From assembly GCA_022432975.1 (NCBI GenBank), contig CM039509.1, positions 2,597,982 to 2,661,981 on the forward strand: a stretch of 64,000 nucleotides of DNA. Reading direction: 5' to 3'. This stretch comes from Begonia masoniana. Lineage: Eukaryota; Streptophyta; Magnoliopsida; Cucurbitales; Begoniaceae. The notes beneath the pieces are model-generated. The model saw only the letters and a program-made list of their open reading frames with translations. It was not told where the DNA came from and searched no databases. Every line of letters begins with the position of its first letter. Position 1 is the stretch's first letter. Of the stretch, positions 1-11,231 are shown in pieces. Made by a program: the position numbers and the translations under genes.

Positions 1-290
1 GAGTCACTAAGCATGATAATAAGAAGTTGTAATCCGTTTAGCCACCAATAAATGGTTTGAGCATATTGTATTAAAATTTCCTCGAATACATTCTTACTTA
101 TCATCGGCTCGACTAAAAGGCATCGTGTATGATCATCAAAAGGTTCAACCTTTATCAATCCAAACTTTAAACTTATCAAGGGTGAAGCTACTCTTAGAAA
201 TTCAATGGGATGTGGTAAAAAGGTTTCATCATAAAAGGGATCTTTGAGTAATAAACCTTCTAAATCAAGGGTTTTGCTAAGAGATAAGAG
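1..290 (-). other. Open reading frame fragment of unknown origin, running off the window start
   Basis: One minus-strand frame is free of stops from a TGA near base 290 to the window edge, about 95 codons, with no usable ATG. It contains the stretch PHPIEFLRVASPLISLKFG followed by FDDHTRCLLVEP. I do not recognise the family. The neighbouring sequence is retrotransposon-like, so an element-internal fragment is the most likely origin, but a broken host gene is possible. Nothing in the window shows what lies upstream. Confidence 0.25.
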
Positions 291-1785
291 TTCTCACCTC
301 GTAGACTTATGAAGGCTTTGATTCATCCAAGGGCACTTCATCAATACGGTCACCCTCAACAATCTCGGATGCTAGGGAATCTTCTTCATGTCCTAAGATG
401 AGGGTTTATCCTAAAGGTTTGGTTTCATCTAGCCAAGGAAGGGTACTATCTCCATAATAGTTTGCACTTAATTCCACGAGCTCGTCCTCCTGATCATACT
501 CTTCCTCTAGCATAGTTGTTCTTATCTTGCCTTTACTTTGTTCATTAAATGCACAATCATTATTGAGATCGGCTGGGATGAGCATTTCTAAAAGTTTGAG
601 GTCATTTTCTTCAACCTCTTCTTCCTCTTTTCCTTCATCACTTTTGACACGATGGCCCTTAGAAAAGGAACCGTGAAAAACCCACAAATAAGACAAAGTG
701 CTCGAATGAATGTGTATATCTCAAAACAGTGTAGAAAAAGGTAGAAAAGGAGATGAAGATGTAACCAAAAAATAAAAGGGTGATGGTGTGTGATGTTGGC
801 CGAGAGTAGGAAAGGGAAAAAGTGCATAAAAATGTAAAGAAAATGAAAATACCTTTGGCGGACCCGAGAGCTACCTAATGTTTGGCTCACGGGTGCATTC
901 TTGTAGGAAAACAACCACCGTTAGGCATAGGTTTCTCGTCTTCCAACCTTTTAAACTCTCAATGAGAGAGGTGAGGGAATGATAAGAATTCACCTAGCAA
1001 CCCAAGAGCTAGGGGAATAATGAAGGGCTACTCCACTCGATTGAGAAACCAAGTAAAAACTCGTAGGTCTTCTAACACTTCGATTAGAGAAATAGAGATT
1101 TCATAAATTTGGCAAAAAGTTCCTACAAACACTAATGCAATGCCTTAAATAGAAAACCTAGGTGGATGATTAGAGTTTGGCAAAGGAATGAGTGAAGGTG
1201 AGCCATTGGATGAGGAGATGATCGGCGGCCATGAGGAGAAGGATCCATGCATGCCAACCAATGGATTAGATGCTGCCGAGCACGCCAATCAGCGGCGTTG
1301 AATCCTGATCTGTGCGCGCCTCATCTGACGGCCGGCCCTGATGCAGCCGAGTGCGCGCCTCATCCGATGGCCGAGATGCTGCCCGCGCGTGCCAAATCGA
1401 TGCTCCATCCGACGACCCTGATGCAGCTGAGCGCGCGCCTCATCTGATGGCCGAGATGCTGCCCGCGCGCCAAATGGATGATCACCAATGCAGTCGAGCC
1501 TTTGCTTGATCAATGGTCTAGATTTTGCCATGTCATGGATTCTTGATGCCACTATCAAATGTACCTGCAAATTTCATACATTAATTTGGGGCTCTCCTTT
1601 GAGCCAAGTCTTCATTTAAGTCCATTTTGTTAGATTAGAAAATCTATGTTTGTTGAAAAGCTTTTCTTCTTTGTTGGCCAATTCTTTAATCCATCAAACC
1701 ACCATCATTCATCTAATCCTAACCATTCAATCTAATGCATTATGCAATATAAATAGTTCATACAAGAAGGTTAGAGTTTGCCACA
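291..1785 (-). mobile_element. Degraded gypsy LTR-like region (family A, minus orientation)
   Basis: The right part (about 900-1785) resembles two other stretches of this window: 28934-29700 on the same strand and about 6230-6945 on the opposite strand. Shared words include a GGTTAGAGTTTGCC block, a run of CTAACC/ATCTAATGCAT and a block about hearts of GAGAGTTTGGAAGG type. Reading the minus strand, the LTR would begin at 1785 (TGTGGCAAACTC), as the copy at 29700 begins TGTTGGCAAACTC. The far end is not definable. A minus ORF at 406-696 is acidic (E-rich) and unrecognised. No intact coding sequence is seen. Confidence 0.45.
1314..1479. repeat. GC-rich imperfect direct repeat, about 80 bp period
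   Basis: The phrase GCGCGCCTCATC..GATGGCCG recurs at about 1314, 1352 and 1432, followed in the last two copies by AGATGCTGCCCGCGCG. The block is far more GC-rich than its surroundings, so it looks like a small local amplification in the decayed LTR. Short ORFs crossing it on both strands are by-products of the repeat. Confidence 0.6.
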
Positions 1786-1893
1786 AAGTTTTAAAACAAA
1801 AATACATAATTTAGGAGCTGAAAAGACAAATTCTCATTGGGCCAATTGAGGAGTCCATATCCTCTAAATTAGGCTCCCAAGTGATGTCGATAA

Positions 1894-4495
1894 TGTAACA
1901 CCCGAGAAATTTTCTCAACGTATATTGTCTTAGATTTAATTATATTATGAGAGTTTAACGTTAATCCTAGCGTTATCCTAAGCTCTTGGGTGAAGGATTG
2001 AAATTGGCAGTGAAATTGATGAGAAGACCTATGGTTGGAGTGGTTAGTATTATAGTTAATTAAGTTATTTAAAATACTAAAGCAAAGTAATGATAAAATA
2101 TAAGAAATAAAAGTAAATTTAAGTGAAAGAAAAGTGAGAGAAGGAAATGATTTCACGTGGGAGTGTAGGAAAAAGAAAAGTGGATTGAAAAGTAAAAAGA
2201 AATGTTTAGAAAAGTCAAAAAGGTATGGTTGAAAAATCAAAGGCAATTGTGAGCTAATGGAAAAGAACTAAAAAGGGGTTGAAAAGTCAAAAAGAGGAAA
2301 TGAACCAATGGGAGGAAGATGAAGTTAAAGTGATGAGGATTATTTTGGATGCAATTCACGTTGGTTAAGTGATGAGGATTATTTTGGATGCAATTCATGT
2401 TGGTTAAGGGTGAAGAAAAAGAGAGTGGGTTGCTTTTAGAAAAAGAGAAAGTTTAGTGGAAAATTTTAAAAGTGGAAAAACTTGTCTTTTAAATGCTTGG
2501 TAAAGTTAAGTGGAAAAAGGGTAAAAAGCTTATTTCTCCTCATCTTCTCCCCCCACGAATTCAGCAGCCCTTGAAGCTTCTCCTATCCTTTTCTTCATCA
2601 TTTTGGCAAGGATTTTAGGTATGTTTTTCATGGGTTTTATGTTATATGCAATGGAAGAGTAGTTTTTAGTGTTTTAAGAGTGATTTGAGTGAGTTTGGTT
2701 AGGGTTTGGAAACGCTAATTGGAGAGCTCCGAAAATTTTGGTTCTTGGATAGTTTTCTTTCTAGATTTAGTGTTTTAATTGTTAGATAGGTTGATTTAGG
2801 GTGTTGAGGTGGTTAGATTAGAAAAATTGTGAGTTTTGGTGAAAAACCGGTTTTTAAGAAAGTGTACACCGATTCTGTTTCAGTGAATTCGAGTTGGCCA
2901 TTTTGTTCGGTTGGTTAATTTAAGGGTTTCAAGGGATAGTAGATGTGTAGAGGTTTACGGATTGGGGTGGCACGTCGAAATCCGTTGAAAAACGAGTAAG
3001 TTATGGCCGTTTGAAGTTGGATGTTAGAAATTGTGCATAAAATCGGGATTTTGGTTTAAGATTTTAGTGTTGTCCTTGTTTGTTGTTAAGAATGGAGTAG
3101 ATGTTCTTTAAATTTAGTTATATGCATACTAAGTTATTTTTCCTCCTTGAAATGCTAGGTTAAGGAGCAAGTAATTGGATTAAGTAGGGTAAGCGAACAC
3201 GTGCCGAGAAACCAGGTAAGTAGTGGTTGCTTGCGTTTTGCCTTCGGGCCTACACCATGGACCGGTAGGGAATTGTTTGGTTGTTTGTTTGATTGTTTTG
3301 TTTCTTTTTTTTGTGTTGTGGTTAAGCATTTGTGTGCGGCACACATCATTGTTTTCAAACTACGAAACGAACGAGTTTTGAAGCATGGTTTTGAATGGTG
3401 AGTTTGCAACGTAAGGGGTGGTGTGAGTTGAAATGTAATGTAGTTGTGTTGGAGTCACCCAGTCGCGTTAGGGTAGCACCTGCGAGGAACTCTAGTAGAG
3501 TTTCTCAGTCGCGTTAAGGTGGTACCTGCGAGGGACTAGTAGAGTTTGAGTCACCCAGTCGCGTTAGGGTAGCACCTGCAAGGAACTCTAATAGAGTTTC
3601 CCAGTCGCGTTAAGGTGGTACCTGCGAGGGACTATAGTTGAGTCACCCAGTCGCGTTAGGGTAGCACCTGCGATGAACTCTAGTAAAGTTTCCCAATCGC
3701 GTTAAGGTGGTACCTGCGAGGGACTATAGTTGGAGTCACCCAGTCGCGTTAGGGTAGCACCTGCGAGGAACTCTAGTAGAGTTTCCCAGTCGCGTTAAGG
3801 TGGTACTTGCGAGGGACTACGAAAATTGCAGTTTAGCACTTGCGATGAGTTCCGTTCTATGAATGAGCAACGAAACGCACAAGAAACAGGAGAAACTGAG
3901 CGAGTAGAAACTTCATGTGTTAGGGGTTGTATTGCATTATATTTTTGGTATGCATTATTCCTTACTTACTAAGTATTAGGCTTACGTTTTGTGTTTCGTT
4001 GTGTAGGTGTCGACAGGAGTACAAGTGAGGGCTATAAGGAAAGCTAGGGCTAGGACGCAGTCGGTGATGTACGCGGTATGCCAGTGCGGGCAGTTGTTGG
4101 TGCGTCTCGACCATGGTCTTCGGAGAGTTGTGAGTGATGGGTACTTTTTGGTTATTTTGGTATTTTTGTTGTATCTGGTTGGTGTTTTGGAGATTGTTGT
4201 ATAGATATTGTTTTGTTTTAAATGTTTTGGGGTTTATAAAAATTAGTCGTTATGCTGCTCAATTTTTTTGTAAAGTAAACGACGTCAGGTTTTAACAATT
4301 TCCCACGTTTTTGTTGATATTTTGGAGTCGATCTTTTCCGACATGTTTTACACATATTATACGCACATTTTTCAACTACTTTCGAGGTTCGAAAAACCCA
4401 AAAATTTATCAACAATTATTTTAAAAATTTGTTTTAAACGCGGGATTTGTTTGCAAAGTAACGCACCGAGCTGGGGCGGGTTCGGGGGCGTTACA
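1894..4495 (+). mobile_element. Solo LTR of a Ty3/gypsy chromovirus, TSD GATAA
   Basis: The 2602 bp element starts TGTAACACCCGAG and ends GGGGGCGTTACA, the inverted TGTAACR ends common in plant chromovirus LTRs. GATAA occurs immediately before (1889-1893) and after it (4496-4500), which fixes both borders. No PBS, polypurine tract or coding sequence is inside, so it is a solo LTR left by LTR-LTR recombination. It interrupts the 3' part of an older minus-strand gypsy element. The body has two intron-like units (donor 2619, acceptor AG 3157-3158; donor 3216, acceptor AG 4005-4006) and a tandem repeat at 3452-3822. The small ORFs in it are not genes. Confidence 0.93.
3452..3822 (+). repeat. Minisatellite in solo LTR, about 92-97 bp unit, 4 copies
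   Basis: Units start with GAGTCACCCAGTCGCG at 3452, 3548, 3640 and 3733. Each unit is itself two related halves: CAGTCGCGTTAGGGTAGCAC then CAGTCGCGTTAAGGTGGTAC, each followed by CTGCGAGG. The array is in the second intron-like segment of the LTR. Copies differ by a few bases, so the array is not brand new. Confidence 0.9.
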
Positions 4496-6050
4496 GATAA
4501 TAGGATCAATTCCTGCTATAAAAACAAACTCATTAGTAAAAAGATTAAGTAAATTATGGGCCTTAGTTTGTGATCTTGTAATGGGCCTCTTGGGCATGTC
4601 ATCCCCTCCGGGTGGCTGAGCATTTGACCTTAAATCCAATAACTCAGTCTCCGCTTCATACCCTAAATCACCAATGTAAGGGGACAAGTCTTGGACATTG
4701 AATGTAGATGACACCCCATAATCGCCAGGTAATTCCAATTTGTAGGCGTTATTATTTATTCACTCTAATATTTTAAAAGGTCCTTCAGCTCTAGGAAGTA
4801 GTTTAGAACGCCTCTTAGCGGGAAACTTTTCTTTACAGAGATGTAACCAAACCAAATCTCTTATGCTAAATATTACTTATTTTCTTCCTTTATTGGCATG
4901 CTTAACATAATTAACATTATTTTTCTCAATAGTTTTGCGAACCTTTTCATGCAACTTTTTGATTTGTTCTGCTTTACTTGCTCCTGAAGGGTTTACAAGA
5001 TCCTAAGTAGTAATGGGAATAAGATCTAGTGGTGAGTGCAGATTAAATCCATAGGCTACCTCAAAGGGCGTTTGCTGGGTGGTGGAGTGAAAGCTTCTGT
5101 TTAACAGAATTCTATTTGGGGTAGCACTATGTACTAATTTGTTAACTTCTTACCCACAACACTGCGAAGAAGTGTACCCAAGGTCCTATTGACCACTTCT
5201 GTTTGGGGATGGAATGAAGTACTAAAACACAATTTAGTCCCCAATATCTTCCATAAACTCTTCTAAAAAGTGCTTAAAAACTTGGTATCTTGATCAGACA
5301 CTATTGATTGAGGCACTCTATGGAGTTTAACAATTTCTTTGAAGAAGAGGTCAGCTATAGCAGCAGAGTCATCAGTTTTGGTGCATGCGATAAAATGCAT
5401 CATTTTGGAGAAACGGTCCACGACTACCATAATAGAGTCTTTACTGCGGCCAGTCCGTGGTAACCCTAAAACAAAGTCCATGCTAATTTCTACCCAATGG
5501 TGGGTAGGAACATGTAAAGGTAGATAAAGTCCTTAGGAAAAACTTTACTCTTGGCCTTCTTACACACTACGCCGCACATCCTACATCATGTGTGGCCAAT
5601 AGAATCGCTCTTTTAGCAACTCAAGGGTTTTCTTTTCCCCAAAATGTCTGGATCATCCTCCACTATGGGCTTCCGTGATAAGGCATTGTCTCAAACTACT
5701 GTCGGGTATACATAACTTTCCTCCTTTCATCAGAAAACCATTGATGATGTTATATCCTCCGTCTGCCTTGTCTTGGCAATTAAGGTATGGTATCCCAAAG
5801 TCCTTGTCGGATTCATAAATATTCTTTATCCAATCAAATCCGAAGAATCTAACACCTAATTCAGTCAAAAGGATTATTTTTTGGGATAAGGCATCGACAA
5901 CAGTATTATCTGATCCTTTCAAATATTTCAAAATGTATGAAAATCTTTCCAAGAATTCCACCTATTTCGCATGTCTCTTATTTTGTTTGTGCTGACTCTT
6001 GATGTGTTTAAGTGATTGATGGTCAGAATGGATCACAAACTTGATGTGCC
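4496..6050 (-). pseudogene. Ty3/gypsy pol remnant (RNase H end, integrase, C-terminal tail), split by the solo LTR
   Basis: Read on the minus strand from about 6050, the frames give the end of RNase H (FVIHSDHQSLKHI, then GSDNTVVDALSQK at about 5890-5930) and the H2C2 finger start (CLITEAHSGG, 5653). The integrase core follows ([27 protein letters not shown], 5263-5481), then a C-terminal tail with RPITRSQTK (4580-4600). Stops and frameshifts separate these pieces, so it cannot be translated whole. The 5' half (gag, protease, RT) is missing; near 6050 the sequence switches to LTR-like DNA in the opposite orientation. The related family-A copy at 29701-30326 ends with PLTRSQTKG. Confidence 0.88.
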
Positions 6051-6229
6051 CCAAGTCCCCAAGACCCCATCATTCAATCAAGGTAAGTGCATTATTGATA
6101 ATGATGAATTTATTAATGCATTTGCTTCTCATTTTGTAGGAATTGAATATTTAAAGGCTTGTAATGAAAGCATGGAGATAAAAGAGGGAATTTGTCTTCC
6201 CTAATTCAACTCATTGTAATCAACTATTA

Positions 6230-6945
6230 TGTGTGTTCTATTGGTTACTTTTTGTGTGTTTTATTTGGCAAACAATGGCCTTATTGTAAGGAATTATTAA
6301 AGCATGCATTTAAGCATTTAGGACTAGATGAATGTTAGGTTAGTGTGGCAAAAGAGTTTGGTTGAACTCAAGATGGAAATCATGCAAGAAAATTGCATGA
6401 AAATATGCATGGCTCGGCCATGCACCAAATGAATCAAGATTGGAGCCAACTTGAGGAGGTGACCACTTTTTTCCTCAATTGGCCGAACCAATGGCTGCCT
6501 CTAAAGATGCTTGCTTGCTTTCCTCTTTTGGTGGATCCTTGTCATGGCTAAGCTCAACCATTGATTAAAGAAAGCACAACTCAATCTCGGTCATCCACTC
6601 CTAGCCACTTAGGTCTATATATATTATGGTTATTGGTGTGTGTAAGAATTGATTTTGATTAATAGAAAATCGACTTTTGCTAAGGAGAAACCCGAGTGGT
6701 TTGGAGCACCACAAGGTAAGCATCGGTTTGTCCTAGATCGAGAGGAGTTTGAGCCTTCTAGGCTCTCAAACCCATGGCTGTTTGAGTAGTCCTTGTTCCA
6801 CCTTTCTCTCCACTCTTCTAAGAGTTGGAAGGCAAGAGAAAGTTGTCATTACCCTTTTTCCACTTGCTGTGAATCTTCCTTGGAAGATTGTTTGCCGAAA
6901 GCCTCAAAAGTTGCTTATCGGACAGCATTTGGGTTTGTCATCCTC
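6230..6945 (+). mobile_element. Family A gypsy LTR-like fragment (plus orientation)
   Basis: This stretch resembles the minus-strand LTR at 28934-29700 in reverse complement. Shared words are AGATGAATGTTAGGTTAG, CTCTCCACTCTT, CTTCCTTGGAAGA and ATCGGACAGCATTTGGG. A TATA-like TATATATATTA is at about 6610. It lies head to head with the pol remnant to its left and abuts a hAT fragment to its right, so it is a rearranged piece. Exact ends are uncertain. Confidence 0.5.
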
Positions 6946-7062
6946 TTATGCATGGTCCAATCACTATCAATATAATGAGTACTTAAAACCATATAATTTA
7001 AATTTTGAATAGAAGTCCATGTATCTTTAATCAAACATACTCGTTGTGATGCTCTTCTAAAC

Positions 7063-7580
7063 TACTATTTCAATTTCATTTTTTTCTTTTTCATAAAGAT
7101 TAAAAATATTAGGAGCAACAGAACTCTATAAGATATAGAAAATTTCAGTTGCAAATATTGAGAATATGCTCTAAAACCCTCTCCTTCAACAAACCTCAAA
7201 GATAATTTATTAGTAATTATTATCTTTGCAAGTAGATCTCGACAAGTATCAACACTAAAACATGAAAGTTGTTGTCCTCTATTATTCATATTCTGAAAGC
7301 TCAAAATTTTTTGCTTCACATCTACATTTGCCAATAATTTTGCACAAATACAGATGTATTTTTTCAAGCTTGATGTCTCATTCTTCAGTATATCACATGC
7401 ATATGTTATTCCACAATGATTACATTTAGCTCTATAATTGTTATCATTGTCATTTTCAACAACAGTAAAATGATTCCATACATCAAATTTCTTTGTCATT
7501 TCCTTTCAAACACAAACAGTAGAACTAGTCATAGGAGGAATCACTATATTTTGATTTTCATTTGTATTTTTTGATTCCAT
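7063..7580 (-). pseudogene. hAT transposase N-terminal fragment (BED zinc finger)
   Basis: A start-like ATG lies at about 7580 (MESKNTNENQN). It is followed by an in-frame TGA near 7502 and then a readable frame with VWNHFTVV and CNHCGITYACD (BED finger C-x2-C half). Further on are CRDLLAKI and FVEGEGFRAY, a signature of Ac-like hAT transposases just after the finger. Near 7135 the frame shifts; the next frame continues with SSVAPNIFNLYEKEKNE. The catalytic and C-terminal dimerisation parts are absent. Broken by a stop, a frameshift and truncation. Confidence 0.82.
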
Positions 7581-8261
7581 CCTATAAAATTCAACAATTT
7601 ATCAAACAAAGTAGTCAAATCCAACAATCTAACAAACATCTAATAATGCCAACGAAAATGACACTAAAAGCACAGCAAACAAGTTGACAAACAACTAGGG
7701 CAAAAAAATGAATTATCAAACAAACATATTGATAACACAATAGAAAAATTAAACATACTAAACAGACTAAACAAAGGCTCGGCACTCTCCTGGTGAAGCC
7801 GAAGGTGTGACGACCCCAACCCGATCAGGGCCGCCACGGACTTGCCGTGACATAATCATTACCTAAGCCCTCGTATTTTTCTCATAAACTTTTTCATTTT
7901 TTACTTTAAACATAACCCAAGACCCTTAAACAAACTAACCCTAACGTAACCTTAACTTTAAACTCTCGTAACCACGTAAATTTTTCTTTTTATATCACTC
8001 ATAACGTTTCGACTTCTAAACCATTAAATTGAAGTCTCGGATTGTTGAAATCCCTTAAAATCACTCATTCCTCGATCATCAAAACATGACACTAATATAA
8101 CCTATACTCAAGAAAACAAACTGCCTTTGGATAAAATTAAAACAATTGGATTGAAGTTTAAAACAGATAAAACAATATTCAAAAACCATTAAAAATAACT
8201 AAAAATGCATCGTCGAAACAGGGGAGGGACAGAAGGGGCAATTAAGCCCGAAAATGCACAG

Positions 8262-8415
8262 GCGACCGAACGCATGAAGTTGTGCGTTCGGGCGCCCCTC
8301 GCCTAACCGCCCGAACGCCTACCTTTAAGCGTTCGGGCGCTTCACGTTCTGATTTCCAGAACGTGAAACCCGAACATTAATCGATCGTGCGCCACTCTAC
8401 TCGCGCCCGAACGCC
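8262..8415. repeat. Short inverted and direct repeats of CCGAACGC / GCGTTCGGGCG in LTR
   Basis: The octamer CCGAACGC or its complement GCGTTCGG appears at least six times in about 150 bp, along with the near-palindrome AGAACGTGAAACCCGAAC. It is strikingly GC-rich against the AT-rich LTR. The place, between the second acceptor and the LTR 3' end, corresponds to repeat zones in the other LTRs of this window. Confidence 0.7.
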
Positions 8416-10264
8416 AAACTCTCTGGAAAACCAGAGGGTTCTGCGTTCCAACTCCTTTCCTCCTGCGACCCGTCGCTCCTTCATTTTCTTTTCCTTCTCC
8501 TTCTTTCCTTTTCTCTTGCACCAACTACACCCCTCTTACACAATCCACATACTCTTTTCTCATTCCATTTTCTCACATTTCACTCATTCTTCAAAAACAT
8601 ATTTCTACACCATAGCACTATCACTTTCATACGTTACTCTCGCTATCCGTTCGCCGACTCAAAATACATTTAAAACATAACCAAATTTCATGAAAACGAA
8701 CCGCGTGGTTCCGTTTAAAAGCATATCATTTCCGCCTTTTTTAAACGTTTAAAACTTTACAAAATACTTTCTATTTCCTGTCCAGTCACCAAACGCCCTA
8801 AAACATATCTAAACGTACTAAACTCCATCAAATTCATCATTATCCCAACAATACCCAAAAACTCTCAAAACACCTAACCGTGAGTCTACCCGCCCTGCCA
8901 AAACACATCCCGTCGCCACGAGCACCACCCGTCGACCTCCTATTCTTTGTCATCGAGTTCACACCTGTCACCTACATCATGCAACATAAACAGTAAGCCT
9001 AATGCTTAGTAAGGGAATGCACTATATGGATTTAAAACATTTTACTTAACATATGCATTTTCTACAATTTCATCGTATATAATCTTTTCGTTTCGTTTCA
9101 TCGTTCATATTCATTTCGTTTCGTTTCATCATACATACATGTAATCCTCTACCAATAGAGGGCGGATTAGTTTCTCCATCTCTAGACGTTCCACATATAA
9201 ATCTTTATCTGAAGGGTGAACCACTTCCCTCAGATATCATACATTTTCTGGATGTTCCACAATTTACATCTGAAGGGTGAACCACTTCCCTCAGACACTT
9301 TACATTTTCGTTTTACATCGTTGTCGTTTCTACGTTCAAATTGTGAAAACATATGCTAAAACATTTTCGTACTTTTTCTAAAACATGATGCATGGGGAAT
9401 TTACATATAACATATCATCAAACAGTTCAAAACGTACATGGACATGCTTTACACATAACGAACTTAACAAACAACTAACATTCTAAGCTACCCGACTCAT
9501 TAATCCCCACAATCAGAAAATCATCATCAAAACAGAAAAACTTAACGTTGACACGATGTAGGGCCTTAAGGGCCGGAAGCCTAACATCCACTTACCTGGC
9601 GTCCGTAGTAAGCCGAGCACCGTCCAAAAGTCGTCTCCACCTAAAGCATTTCACAATTAAGGGCATTAAAACCAATCCTGAATCAACGAATTCTAAACTT
9701 AAACTAAGTCTCTAGCCAAGGCAATTTCTCCAAAAACTCTCATTTTCTCTATTCAGGCACTTTATCGAACACCTCACGTGCGCACATTCAAACACACTTT
9801 TCTCTCTAATCCGACATCCGATCACGACCATTCAAACGCCTATACGTCACCCATAACATCTACTTTAATATGCCATAGCTAAATTTCAAATCACACTCAG
9901 CGATCGAGCCTAAAAATCCCAATTTCAATATACATTAAAAACAATATATACTAAACACTAAACCCTAATTCCTAAATCCGTTAACAACCACAATCTCTCA
10001 TAACTATTATCAATAGTCGTAAATAGATAGTCAAAGGGAACTAATTTAAACATCCTAACGATTTCCAACCAAAATCGAAGATTTCTAACAAAACCCTAAA
10101 TCGATAAACCTAACGAATAACAACCAAAATCAACAACTAAACGTGTCTAGAGTTTAGGGCTTACCTAAAGGATCGATTGGAGAAGGAAAACCGAAGAAGA
10201 AATCACCGGAAGAGGAGCGTTGATCGGCGTTGAGGGAAACGGCGAAGGAGGAGAAAATGTCGCA

Positions 10265-10267
<3 letters not shown>

Positions 10268-10336
<69 letters not shown>
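10268..10336. repeat. (GA)n microsatellite in LTR
   Basis: About 34 GA units with one AT interruption (AGATAG). ORFs made of RE or SL dipeptides across it are repeat artefacts. Confidence 0.97.
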
Positions 10337-10339
<3 letters not shown>

Positions 10340-11231
10340 CACGATTTGGAGAAGAAAATGGAATGAAGAGGGTATTTGTAAATTAAATAAAATTGGCTTA
10401 ACAAATTACAAGTTTGCCCTTAGCTCAATTCTCTGCTTAATTCCTTATTTCGTCTATCGATTTGGTTTCTCCGAAATTTTCTTAAACCTCTAAATATTCC
10501 AATTTAATCCTAGGGTTCTAACGAAACTCACCGTTTGCGAAACGGACTTAATTTACTATTTTTGCGAGTTAAAACACTATAGGGCTAAAAATGGAACATA
10601 GCGTTACGCTATCCATTTGAATTTCCAAAAATTTACTTATTTCACTAAAAATCCTCACAAATTCTTAGGGCTCTAATGAAACTTCCCATTCGAGAAAATA
10701 CTTTAATTGGAATTTACTAAGATACCCTTAAGAGCGGAAACCCGTAAATTCCGGGTGTTACAGAAGGAGTGCCTCAAAGGCCAAAACAGAAGCAAAATTG
10801 ATGCAAAAACAATAGAAAGAGCATAACCAAACATGTGGTTTGATGATGCTCAGATGAAGTGCGAGTTGCGAACGCCGAACAACGATTATTGGGTGAGAGA
10901 CTTCGAGCCGGCGAGGGCGACTGGGCGAGAGACGTCGTCACGGCGAGATGCGAGCGAAGATCGAACGCGAAGAGAAATAGAACACTGAACAGCGGACTCG
11001 AAGTCTGGCTGGAAAGAACTGCGAAGATCAGACTCGATTTTAGGGTTAAGTTAATGGTCTGGGTCGGTTTTACAAGTTTTTGTCATCAAAACCGAGAGCC
11101 AAACCGAAAATTTTGGTTCTGAAAAAAAGAACTGAAATATGTTTAAACTTTGCTCAAAATCGACCAGAACTGGACCAAATGTGTCGGTTCAAATCCGGTT
11201 CTCGGTTCTGGTCGGTTCTTGCTCACCCCTA

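Larger units (their letters stand above)
7806..10762 (-). mobile_element. Solo LTR of a Ty3/gypsy chromovirus (minus), TSD GAAGG
   Basis: On the minus strand the 2957 bp element begins TGTAACACCCGGAATT (10762) and ends GGGGTCGTCACA (7806). GAAGG flanks it on both sides (7801-7805 and 10763-10767). It lies inside the hAT remnant and is therefore younger. It belongs to the same family as the LTR at 55983: both carry the block GGACGGTGCTCGGC before an AGGTAAGTG donor. Intron-like units: donor 10164, acceptor AG 9642-9641; donor 9595, acceptor AG 8973-8972. A GA microsatellite is at 10268-10336. The repeated CGAACGC motif is at 8262-8415. Confidence 0.93.
7063..11231 (-). mobile_element. Truncated hAT transposon, interrupted by a solo LTR
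   Basis: The 5' end in minus orientation is at about 11231: the plus strand reads GCTCACCCCTAA, so the element begins TTAGGGGTGAGC, a typical plant hAT terminus with subterminal CGGTT/AACCG words. A transposase N-terminal fragment is at 7063-7580. The solo LTR 7806-10762 is inserted in the 5' untranslated part between them. No opposite terminal repeat is found left of 7063, where family-A LTR sequence begins. The element therefore lost its 3' half and is dead. Confidence 0.75.

Noticed and set aside
588..914. 108-codon ORF rich in F, H and L
   Set aside because: Composition is that of AT-rich non-coding DNA and it overlaps another equally unsupported frame.
10154..10493. ORFs rich in SL or RE dipeptides
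   Set aside because: Both strands of a GA microsatellite stay open by chance.
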